Source of the DNA: Salipiger profundus | Lineage (GTDB): Bacteria > Pseudomonadota > Alphaproteobacteria > Rhodobacterales > Rhodobacteraceae | Direction: 5' to 3' | NCBI RefSeq assembly: GCF_001969385.1 | Contig: NZ_CP014796.1 | Span: 4,295,501 to 4,359,500, forward strand | Length of the DNA stretch: 64,000 nt | Part shown: in pieces, positions 41,862-49,855 of the stretch | Layout: every line of letters begins with the position of its first letter | Position numbering within the stretch: position 1 is the first letter of the stretch | Notes under the pieces: model-generated | Databases searched by the model: none | Told to the model about the DNA's origin: nothing | The model's input: only the letters and a program-made list of their open reading frames with translations | Translations under genes and position numbers: made by a program

Positions 41862-42386
41862 GTGATGATTTACGTCCTGGCATATCCACAGTTTGAGCCG
41901 AGTGTCGCCGAGCGCATTCGTCGGTTTCGGACCGAGAACGAGCCGGCCAGAGCCGAGCTCGTCCCCCCACACGTAACTCTCGTGTTCGGGCTGATGAACA
42001 TTCGCCCTCAAGAGTTCCAGGAACACTGCGAGGCAGTGGCCAGCAGGTCATCGCAGTTTGAGGTGTCTTTCGCCTCAGAGGAGATTACACACGATCCCTT
42101 TGAAAAGACCCATAAACTGCTTCTCGTCAGCTCGACCGGAAGTTCCCATTTGGCGGCACTGCATGACCAGCTCTACGAAGGTGTTCAGAGGGCGGAGCGA
42201 AAGGACGATATTCCCTACCGTCCACACATGACGGTCGCGACGAACCCTGATCGAACGATTATCGAGCGTTTAGAGACATCTTCCCTCGGAGACTTCCCGC
42301 TCTTGGGAACCATCCGGGCCCTGGAGGTCGTTAAGCTTGAACACGGGGGGCTGCACCACCTCCGCACCATCCCATTCGGAAAGTAG
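41862..42386 (+). CDS. 2H phosphoesterase (2'-5' RNA ligase/LigT-like)
   Basis: About 173 aa. Two H-x-T motifs, PPHVTLVFGL near residue 36 and YRPHMTVATN near residue 121, define the 2H fold (PF13563), which hydrolyses 2',3'-cyclic phosphates or 2'-5' linkages. Start codons GTG at 41862 and ATG at 41865 are adjacent; no good ribosome site. It is rightward and convergent with the defence operon, so it may be an independent gene. 2H enzymes can cleave cyclic-oligonucleotide signals, which makes its presence beside a defence operon notable, but no such signalling gene is seen. Confidence 0.8.
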   Translation: MMIYVLAYPQFEPSVAERIRRFRTENEPARAELVPPHVTLVFGLMNIRPQEFQEHCEAVASRSSQFEVSFASEEITHDPFEKTHKLLLVSSTGSSHLAALHDQLYEGVQRAERKDDIPYRPHMTVATNPDRTIIERLETSSLGDFPLLGTIRALEVVKLEHGGLHHLRTIPFGK

Positions 42387-42650
42387 GGCTAGGGTTAGAA
42401 GGCGGCGTACGGAAGCGCGGCAGGTGGTCGTGCTTGATCCGCGCCGCGCCCCTACACTTCCGGCCCACAGCGGACCTTCATCAGAAGGGCACATGCTGCG
42501 GCGGCTTCCCTGATCCGGAACAGGACCTCGAGCGCGGCCCGCGACTGGATCGTCATGAATACGTCGGCGAAGTTGCGATGGGCATGGCAAGGCAGAAGGC
42601 ATGCGCGAGCGGAACGGCGTTGCTCCTGCGACGCCGCTTGGCCCCCCGGC
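42387..42650. other. 264-bp gap at 3' edge of the defence operon
   Basis: A leftward 69-aa frame (42452-42661) ends ALEVLFRIREAAAACALLMK and could be a decayed C-terminus of a gene, but it lacks a ribosome site and family. No terminator with a T-tract was found. Confidence 0.3.
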
Positions 42651-43427
42651 TCAATCAGCATGCGGGGCGTCAGGTGCTTTGACGTCGAATACCTTCGTCC
42701 TGTGCCAGTCCAAGAAGACCCGATGCTTGTCGGTCAGATCGACTGGCCGATCAAAACTTAGTCGCGCACGTGCCTGCTCGCTGAGGTTCGCCGAAAAGAC
42801 CGGAATGCCGTCATCACCGAAGGTAACCAGACCACCATCGAATACGGCATCCCAAAGAGCCGACAGAAGCAAACCATTATGGACATCCAGACGCTCTGCG
42901 TCGTTTTCACAGTCGCGCCATGGCTTGATGTGAGAGGCACGTAGAAGCGGCTTGTCGACAATCCCGGTAAGAGGGCATCGCCCCCGCCAGTATTTGATCA
43001 GACGCTCACGAAAGATGTTCTGGCCGACACGCTGGACCACAAGGCGTTCCGCCTCCGTCGTCTTCGGCAAGTGCTTGGTGCGGTGAATAAACTCCTGAAG
43101 TGGTGCGTCGGGAAGGCTTGCGGCAAGCTCGTAAACTCGTGGCATCACGCCATAAAGCAGTGCCAGCGAGGCAAGCCGGAACCGTGCGAGGCCTGGTCCT
43201 GCGGTATCGGACGCCTCAATCCCGATCTCTGCGATGACTCCGGCGTGATCCAGGGCGAGGAGCCACGCACCGGAAGTGTCCCGTGCGAGCCAGATCGATC
43301 CCTGCGCGGTCGTCGAACTGTACCGCTGCCAGCCATCGATTTCGCCTTGGGGGCGCCGGAAGCCGTTCTGGTAGGTGACTTTGTCGCATTCCTGGCGGGT
43401 CACGAAGGATTGGGGCGTCTCGATCAT
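42651..43427 (-). CDS. HNH endonuclease, last gene of defence operon
   Basis: A 258-aa protein. Residues about 1-140 form a domain of unknown type (a WQRYSSTTAQGSIWLARDT region). The C-terminal HNH_2-like nuclease (PF13391) has RGRCPLTGIVDKPLLRASHI, KPWRDCENDAERLDVHNGLL and LSALWDAVFDGGLVTF, supplying the SHI histidine, the N and the D/H region. It probably cleaves DNA. Its ATG overlaps the ATPase stop (TGATG at 43425-43429), so production is tied to the ATPase. Likely the effector or one of two nucleases in the system. Confidence 0.82.
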   Translation of the reverse strand: MIETPQSFVTRQECDKVTYQNGFRRPQGEIDGWQRYSSTTAQGSIWLARDTSGAWLLALDHAGVIAEIGIEASDTAGPGLARFRLASLALLYGVMPRVYELAASLPDAPLQEFIHRTKHLPKTTEAERLVVQRVGQNIFRERLIKYWRGRCPLTGIVDKPLLRASHIKPWRDCENDAERLDVHNGLLLSALWDAVFDGGLVTFGDDGIPVFSANLSEQARARLSFDRPVDLTDKHRVFLDWHRTKVFDVKAPDAPHAD

Positions 43428-45388
43428 CAAAAGTCCATCGCAAACAATCTGGCTTCAGGTGGGGTTGATGACAGTTTCAGCCGTACCGAGTGATGATCTG
43501 CTGTGATTTGCGATGGGGCGGTAGTTGTCGTTACAATATACTGGAATGGTGGGGGGCTTGTTTTCTCTTCCAGGCCCAGCGCGAAATCAAAGAGATTTGA
43601 GTAGATGCCAGCGTCGAGGTCTGCTTCGCGGGGACTGTCATGGATGAGGAACGACGGTAGGTCCGCCTTTCCGTTCACAGAAAGGATCATGGCGGCGAGG
43701 TCGAAAGCAACGATCTTGAACGACTCTACTGCCGCCGTTGAAAGGCCCGCGCCACGATCTAGCAATATCTCGGGATGTAGACCGTTACCGTCGAGTTTCA
43801 CTTTCCCAGTACAGCCATTGGGCATCAGAGTCGCGACAAGTTGTCGAAAGAGTGTTTCCAAGTCACCTATCGCTGCCGCGGCGCGTTCGCGCTCAAGGCC
43901 CATCTTTTGTCGTTGACCGTCAAGCATTCTGTCAACGCCGGCCAAGCGCTGAACTATTCGGGCGCGATCACTTAACTGGCGGTCGAACCAGTTAGCTTCT
44001 CTCACCAAGTCCTGAGCGTGATTTATAGCTTTGTTGGCGTCTGAGGCTTGCCGCTCGAGTTGCGCGAAAGAATCTTCAATTTTGGAAATTTCACCATCCA
44101 GACGCAAGATTTCCTGATCGAGGTTCTCAATTTCTCCGGGCAGTGCCAATCTTTGACGATCTAGCTCAGCAACATGTTTCTCAGTCCGTTCAATCCGGCC
44201 TTTCACCTCGTCAAGGTTGCACCGTTCCAGAGACACCCCACATCCATTGGCCTTCACCTCATCGATGCTGACATGACAAATTGCGCAACGGACAATAACG
44301 CCAGTTTCAAGTCTTGCTTGCTCGGTACCTTGTTCGGCACGAGCAGCAGAAATCTGACTCGGAAGGCTGTTCAATAGGGCCTTCTTCTCCGCCCTTTCGT
44401 CACTTCTTTTGTTTCGCTCGGACTGCAGAAGGCTTCGTTTGCTGCGCAGAGCGTCGCTGGGGCGACCACCCTTGGAGTGTTCGGTGCCTAGGGCCTTCGC
44501 CAGTACTTCATTCGCCTTGTCGATCAACTCCTTGCGCACGATCTCTTCCGTCGGATCACGGTCCTTGGAGTAAGACAGGCGTTCACAGAGTTCGCCGAAT
44601 CTTTGGCTTTGGAACCAGTCGAGATGGCCGAGCTTTTCACGTAGACCGTCGCGCTCGCGTGTATGTGCTCTCGCCTCCTTCGTGGCTTGAACCTCGTCCG
44701 CTGAGAGCGCCCCGATAGCCAGACGCACGACAGTCAGCCTTGTCTCAAGAGAAAGTTCCTGAGCAGGTGATCCCGAACCGGACCGCTTAGATCGCCAGTC
44801 GAAGACGTCGTCCAGACGGCATTCCTGATCGCGGGTGAGCCAGGCCAGCAGGACGTCCCAGACTTGTTCTGCCTTCAAGTTGTCCGGAACCTGATCTCGA
44901 TACCGGGCACAAAATCTATCGGAGATCACCGGCGCTATCGTTGGAGGTTCAGTGCCGACCAGAAGCTGGTCAAATGTCTCCTCGATCCGCTCTGCGCGGG
45001 TGGCGCGGGACGGCAGGTTCATGCCAATCGGACGGGTGACCACCCAACACTCGCCATCAATGATGACTTCGGCGCCAACAAAGCCATTCGGCAATCTTTG
45101 CTGCATGAGCGGGCGCTGTTCGTCGTTGGCGAAGGTGCGCTCGCCCAAGCAATACCGGATCAAACGGCAGAAGGTCGTCTTGCCGCTGCCATGAGGGGTG
45201 GCACCGGTTTCGTTCATCGACAGATCGGGCGACCAGATGATGTTGACGCCGCGCCGAAGCTCAATATTGCGCAGCAAAGTCTGAGGATCGCGCCAGAGCG
45301 CCAGCCGTCGAACCCACAGGCGAGGCCCTTGCTGACCTTCGGGCAGATTGAATTCAATCTCGGATGGCTGAAACAGATCAGGCTGCAA
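43427..45388 (-). CDS. SMC/Rad50-like ATPase with CxxC hook (DUF2326-like)
   Basis: A 653-aa protein. Walker A is in TPHGSGKTTFCRLIRYCLGE near residue 67. Two long coiled coils flank a zinc-hook-like VRCAICHVS near residue 365. The C-terminal ATPase half has SFLIHDSPREADLDAGIYSN, the HDSP signature I associate with DUF2326/ABC-type defence ATPases. It starts at TTG with GGGAGGGTCGCC in front and overlaps the methyltransferase end by 11 bp. It could sense or clamp DNA ends and license the HNH nuclease. The N-terminal 35 residues are an unusual extension. Codon usage is visibly AT-richer than in the upstream genes. Confidence 0.8.
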   Translation of the reverse strand: MQPDLFQPSEIEFNLPEGQQGPRLWVRRLALWRDPQTLLRNIELRRGVNIIWSPDLSMNETGATPHGSGKTTFCRLIRYCLGERTFANDEQRPLMQQRLPNGFVGAEVIIDGECWVVTRPIGMNLPSRATRAERIEETFDQLLVGTEPPTIAPVISDRFCARYRDQVPDNLKAEQVWDVLLAWLTRDQECRLDDVFDWRSKRSGSGSPAQELSLETRLTVVRLAIGALSADEVQATKEARAHTRERDGLREKLGHLDWFQSQRFGELCERLSYSKDRDPTEEIVRKELIDKANEVLAKALGTEHSKGGRPSDALRSKRSLLQSERNKRSDERAEKKALLNSLPSQISAARAEQGTEQARLETGVIVRCAICHVSIDEVKANGCGVSLERCNLDEVKGRIERTEKHVAELDRQRLALPGEIENLDQEILRLDGEISKIEDSFAQLERQASDANKAINHAQDLVREANWFDRQLSDRARIVQRLAGVDRMLDGQRQKMGLERERAAAAIGDLETLFRQLVATLMPNGCTGKVKLDGNGLHPEILLDRGAGLSTAAVESFKIVAFDLAAMILSVNGKADLPSFLIHDSPREADLDAGIYSNLFDFALGLEEKTSPPPFQYIVTTTTAPSQITADHHSVRLKLSSTPPEARLFAMDF

Positions 45389-48300
45389 GGCGACCCTCCC
45401 TGATGAACGGAAGGATTACGGCAGACACCTGCGCGAGCCCGAGATCCAAATCCACACCTTCCAGCCTCGACCATGCAAAGATTGCGCGGCCGACGGCAGG
45501 ATCACTTGCATTCAGGGTCGATCGATCAAGCCTCGAACCCGCGCTCCATTGTGTGCCATCGGATGAGACATCCAATACGGCAGAGGAAACGAGATCAGTG
45601 AAGACCGCGCCCCAGGCTGCGTTCGTTGGCGGAACGAGTTGAGTAGCGCCCGTCGAGTGCGCCAAGAGACGTTGCCACTCTCGACGATCCGTTTCCGACA
45701 GGAAGCCATTAAGCAGGCCTGGCTGAAGGCAGGCGAGCGCGGCCAGACGGACGCGACGGGCATCCGAAGGCCCTGGCAGAATACCCACCATCGCCCGAAG
45801 CTGTGCTCGGACTCTGTCTCGCTCATTGATACCCTGAGGCCACGCCCACATTGCGTCCTCATACTGGTTGAGCGGGGGCAGCTCGATTTGTTGAGCGACG
45901 GCCGTTGCTCTGTCAGCCAAACCGAGGGCAGCAAACGTGCCATTCTGCTCCATCCTGTCCCAGGCCTCAATTACGAGGCGGCGGGTGCGGTATTCGCCGT
46001 GGTGGCGGATTTCCTTTTCCTTGAGGACGCGGAAGGTTTCCGAGGGGTAGTCGGGGCCCTTCACGTCGGCGGGGTCGAGGATGTAGCGCAGCTCGTCGCG
46101 GGTCAGGCCGTAGGCGCGGGCGTAGAAGGCGTCGAGATCGGCGCGCAGGTGGGCGCGTCGGTCCTCGTCCCAGGCGAAGGGCGGGCCGTCATGGCCCAGA
46201 TCGTGGGCGAAGGGGGCGAGGCTGTGTGAGGTGTAGGTGAGCTCCAGCACCTTCGGGGTGATGAAGTTCAGCCGACGCTCATCGTAGAAATCGGGCGAGA
46301 GGACCGGAAGCTGCTCGTAGATGAAGAAATTGAGATGGGTGCCACCTACTTTATGGCGAGCAACAAAATCGAACGTCAGCGAGGAAAGGCACCCAATAAG
46401 TCCTGCCAGTGATCTCGGCGATGTAGCCATCGGGAATAGCATTATCGGCAAATTGTTACCCACAGCAAGCCGTGGGAAAGCAGCTGCAATGACCGTGCGT
46501 TCGTTTGTAGCATTCGTGATGTCTCGCCAGCCCATGAACCAGTCGCGGCGCCACTCTTTGGCAATAAGCTGTGCTTGTACTTCTTTCTCGTCCACCCAAT
46601 ATCGCGGCAGGGGTTCGAAATCAGCGTTTGCTTTCTCTGTACTTGCTATATCAGTGGAAGTTTCTCCTTCGAGGTCGTAACCCGCCCAGCGATGATCATA
46701 CAGGTGGATCATCTTTGCTTCATAGAGTGGGGTGTACACTTCGCAGCATGTCGCTACGCCACCATCGTTGGGCCCTTCCTGATCATTTTTTCCAACAGGC
46801 TTCACCCAGTTTGCGCCGTGGCGCATGCATCCCCGAGCGGCAAGCTCTTGTGCACTCTTAAACAGCGCAGAATCCGACGTCATGTTGAAGAGCCCTTGGC
46901 GGAACTCCACGCCCCACGGATTGCCGTTTGCGCCTTTGGTCGAATTTATAAATACGGGCGCGGCACGATATATTTTCGCCGTTAATTCAGCATCCGCTTG
47001 GGATCTGAATATTGGTGCAGTTCTCGTGTTTGGATTTATCGCAAAAATATCACTTGCGGATAGCTGATATCTGCGCCGTGGATCGGACAGCTGATCTGAG
47101 GCAAGGATGTACGCAGTAAAGTCGGATGTTTCGCCTGCGTCCCCCATAGTCAAAAGAACGAAGGGGGTGTCGGGGTGAACGGCCGGAAAGATTCTCCACG
47201 CGTTGTCAAACATCAGTGCTGAGACTAGGCGATTCTTCTGCACGATCTCGTCGAAAAAGAAGCGGTTCGAATAATCTGTGGCGATGCCGCTCTGCACAAT
47301 AATGCCCGCGCGCCCACTCTTGCCAATGAGTTGATGGGATAGCTCAGCAAATAGCGGATAGGTGTTAATTTTTCCACGGGCCGTCAGGTCAAACCTACCG
47401 GACTCCCGAGCAAACTCGTTCCCTGCGTCGAAAACCCGCTTGGCAAAAACGAAGCTTGAATACGCGCCGGGGTCGGTTTTCTCCAATCCTTCGATAGCTT
47501 TTTTCCTCGCGGCTCCCGCAAGCGCGGCGATCTCTGGTTTGCGAGTTGCGAAGTATTCTTTGTCGGAAAGCTGCATCACCTCCCACGGTGGGTTGCCAAG
47601 CACCACGTCGAACCCACCGCGCTGCATCACGTCTGGGAACTCCAGCGGCCAATGCAGGGCACGGGCGTTGCGGGCGGCCTTGGGGGCATCATTCATCGCC
47701 TGCCGCATCTTGCCCTGATTGAGGGCCATCCACAGTTCCTCGGTCGTCGGCACGGTGCGGGCCGATGCCCCCGCCGGTGCACCACCGACCTTGGGCAGCA
47801 GGAAAGCCGCTACATAGAGGTCCGCCGCCGCCTTGGCGCGGACAAAGGTCTGCCCCTTGCGCAGTTCCTTGAACCGCTTGGCCTTAGCCCCGATCTGTTC
47901 GACCGTATCCTCGGGCAGGTCACGGAAGCCCGAGAAATCGAGCGCCAGCGGTTTCATCGCGGGCATCGACGCCTGACCGGTGCCGAAGTCGAACCCGCCT
48001 TGCCCCGCCGTCGCATCGCGATTGGCCTTGAGGTAGTATTTCGCTGTTTCCTTGTCGTCGCCGGTCAGCGGCTTGTAGGCGGCGTCGGGAATGCCGTCCT
48101 GCAGCACCTGCAAATCGAACACCCCCAGCAGCGCATCGCCGCAGCGAATCTGCGCGTCGAAGAAGCCGAGGGGAAGGCCCGGGTCCACCGTCTCGATCCA
48201 GAGCGCGACCTTGGTCAGCTCCACCGCCATCGGGTTGCGGTCCACCCCGTGGATGCAACAGCGGGCGACATCGCGCAGGGCGTGGCGGAAGTCGGCGAGC

Positions 48301-49853
48301 GAGGGCGTGCCCTCGGCCCGGATGCGCGCGAGCCGCGTGGCGATGCGGCGGGCGGCGGCCAGCAGGAAGTGGCCCGAGCCACAGGCGGGGTCGATGACCG
48401 AAAGCTTCAGCAGCGCCTTGGCGGGATCGTCCGCCTCGGCCTCAATCTTGTCGAGCACGGGATCGAGCGCGGTGTCGAGCAGCGCCTGCACGAGACTGTC
48501 GGGCGTGTAGTAGGAGCCGGTGGTCTTGCGCTGGTTGCCCTTCTGCTCGGCCGCCTCGGAGGCGAAGACCAGCGTCTTACCGTCGTCGCCGAGCTGGGGC
48601 TGCAGTTCGAGGAGGGATTCGTAGACCGAGCCCAGTTCCTCGGTCTCCATCGCGCGCCAGTTGACCGGGACCATGCCGGTTTTGTCGGCGAGCCAGGAGA
48701 GGCGATAGAGCGCCTCCATGAAGGCGCGGTTGCGCAGGCGGGCGGTCTCCAAGTGGGGCAGCCTGTCCTCCGCGAAGAGGCCGCCGAGGGCGGGCAGCGC
48801 AAGGGCGGGCTGGCCTTGCGTGAGGGCGCGGAAGACGATCTTCACCCCCTCGTAGCGGTCATGGTGCTTGTCCCAGGTGGCGGCGCGGTAGCATTGCTTG
48901 CGCAGCGACTGGAGCGAATAGCCTTGGGCGTAAAGGGCGCGGGCCTCGGGCTTGGCCTTTTCGGGGTGGAGGAGGTTCCGGTCCTCGGCCACCATCAGGA
49001 AGATCAGCCGGTAGACGAGACGCAGGAGTTCGTTGAACCACTCGGTCAGGTTCACTTCGCCGGACCGCAGTTTCGCGGCGAGGTCGGGGTTAGCCTCGAG
49101 GAAGCCCGAGCCGAGCAGTTTGAGGGCCAGTTGGACCTGACCGGCCAGGCGATCTCGCGCGGCTTCGCCCTCCTTGGAGCCGGCATCGCGCCAGCGTTCG
49201 ATGGGGCAATCGGTGGCGGTGGTCTCTGCCGCGCCGAAGCGGGTGCGGTGGATCATGAGCCAGAGCACCGCGAAGGACGCAATGTCTTCGTTGGTAAACA
49301 TCTGCGCCAGATCGGCCTCGACATAGGCCGGACGGGTCAGCGAGGCATTGTCGCGCATGAGGCGCAACTGCATCCCATTGGTGACTATGCCCCAAAGGGC
49401 CTCGTCCCGATCATTCAGGTGGTCCTGAAGGGCAAAGGCCGGAGAGCGCGACCTGTCCGTCGAGAGCGTCGGGCTGCGGCGGTCAAGTAGCTCGGACGGC
49501 GGGACGACGACGACAGGCACACGATCGGACGCGATCAGGGCGATCGGTGCCGCTGCCACCGTGAGGTCTGTGTACCCGAAGGTTTCCTTGAAGAAGTCGG
49601 CGATGAAACGCGAGGTGGCGGCGGCCGAGGGGTGTTCGATCTTCGCAAAGGCATCGAAATGCGATTGGCCTACGCGGAAGGCGGTGGCGATTTCCTCGCG
49701 GATCTGTAGGCCTTTGCGAACCCCGTATTCCTCGGGGGATTGCTCGGGTGCCTGGCGCTGATCGATCTTTGCGATCATTGCAGGCGCGATCAGGTTGCCT
49801 TCGAGGCTCAGCGACGGCCACGCGGACATATCGGTAATTGGTTTGCGGGCCAT
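45378..49853 (-). CDS. Large N6-adenine DNA methyltransferase (Eco57I/DrmMI/PglX-like)
   Basis: A 1491-aa protein. An N-terminal region of about 450 residues is followed by the class gamma MTase: motif I VIDPACGSGHFLLAAARRIA near residue 491 and motif IV VLGNPPWEVMQL near residue 754, then a target-recognition region to about residue 1180 and a C-terminal domain. It would methylate adenines to mark self DNA; size and layout resemble DrmMI of DISARM and PglX of BREX. The segment 46.3-47.6 kb (residues about 750-1175) is clearly AT-richer than both flanks, suggesting exchange of the specificity region. It starts 2 bp after the SNF2 stop. Confidence 0.88.
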   Translation of the reverse strand: MARKPITDMSAWPSLSLEGNLIAPAMIAKIDQRQAPEQSPEEYGVRKGLQIREEIATAFRVGQSHFDAFAKIEHPSAAATSRFIADFFKETFGYTDLTVAAAPIALIASDRVPVVVVPPSELLDRRSPTLSTDRSRSPAFALQDHLNDRDEALWGIVTNGMQLRLMRDNASLTRPAYVEADLAQMFTNEDIASFAVLWLMIHRTRFGAAETTATDCPIERWRDAGSKEGEAARDRLAGQVQLALKLLGSGFLEANPDLAAKLRSGEVNLTEWFNELLRLVYRLIFLMVAEDRNLLHPEKAKPEARALYAQGYSLQSLRKQCYRAATWDKHHDRYEGVKIVFRALTQGQPALALPALGGLFAEDRLPHLETARLRNRAFMEALYRLSWLADKTGMVPVNWRAMETEELGSVYESLLELQPQLGDDGKTLVFASEAAEQKGNQRKTTGSYYTPDSLVQALLDTALDPVLDKIEAEADDPAKALLKLSVIDPACGSGHFLLAAARRIATRLARIRAEGTPSLADFRHALRDVARCCIHGVDRNPMAVELTKVALWIETVDPGLPLGFFDAQIRCGDALLGVFDLQVLQDGIPDAAYKPLTGDDKETAKYYLKANRDATAGQGGFDFGTGQASMPAMKPLALDFSGFRDLPEDTVEQIGAKAKRFKELRKGQTFVRAKAAADLYVAAFLLPKVGGAPAGASARTVPTTEELWMALNQGKMRQAMNDAPKAARNARALHWPLEFPDVMQRGGFDVVLGNPPWEVMQLSDKEYFATRKPEIAALAGAARKKAIEGLEKTDPGAYSSFVFAKRVFDAGNEFARESGRFDLTARGKINTYPLFAELSHQLIGKSGRAGIIVQSGIATDYSNRFFFDEIVQKNRLVSALMFDNAWRIFPAVHPDTPFVLLTMGDAGETSDFTAYILASDQLSDPRRRYQLSASDIFAINPNTRTAPIFRSQADAELTAKIYRAAPVFINSTKGANGNPWGVEFRQGLFNMTSDSALFKSAQELAARGCMRHGANWVKPVGKNDQEGPNDGGVATCCEVYTPLYEAKMIHLYDHRWAGYDLEGETSTDIASTEKANADFEPLPRYWVDEKEVQAQLIAKEWRRDWFMGWRDITNATNERTVIAAAFPRLAVGNNLPIMLFPMATSPRSLAGLIGCLSSLTFDFVARHKVGGTHLNFFIYEQLPVLSPDFYDERRLNFITPKVLELTYTSHSLAPFAHDLGHDGPPFAWDEDRRAHLRADLDAFYARAYGLTRDELRYILDPADVKGPDYPSETFRVLKEKEIRHHGEYRTRRLVIEAWDRMEQNGTFAALGLADRATAVAQQIELPPLNQYEDAMWAWPQGINERDRVRAQLRAMVGILPGPSDARRVRLAALACLQPGLLNGFLSETDRREWQRLLAHSTGATQLVPPTNAAWGAVFTDLVSSAVLDVSSDGTQWSAGSRLDRSTLNASDPAVGRAIFAWSRLEGVDLDLGLAQVSAVILPFIREGRLAA

Positions 49854-49855
49854 GA

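Noticed and set aside
42452..42661. 69-aa leftward frame downstream of the HNH gene
   Set aside because: No ribosome site or family; overlaps the HNH 3' end region. Could be a remnant but is not supportable.
47652..49490. 612-aa rightward open frame
   Set aside because: Antisense to the conserved methyltransferase core, including the DPACGSG motif. Its histidine-, arginine- and glycine-rich composition without motifs is typical of shadow frames in GC-rich DNA.
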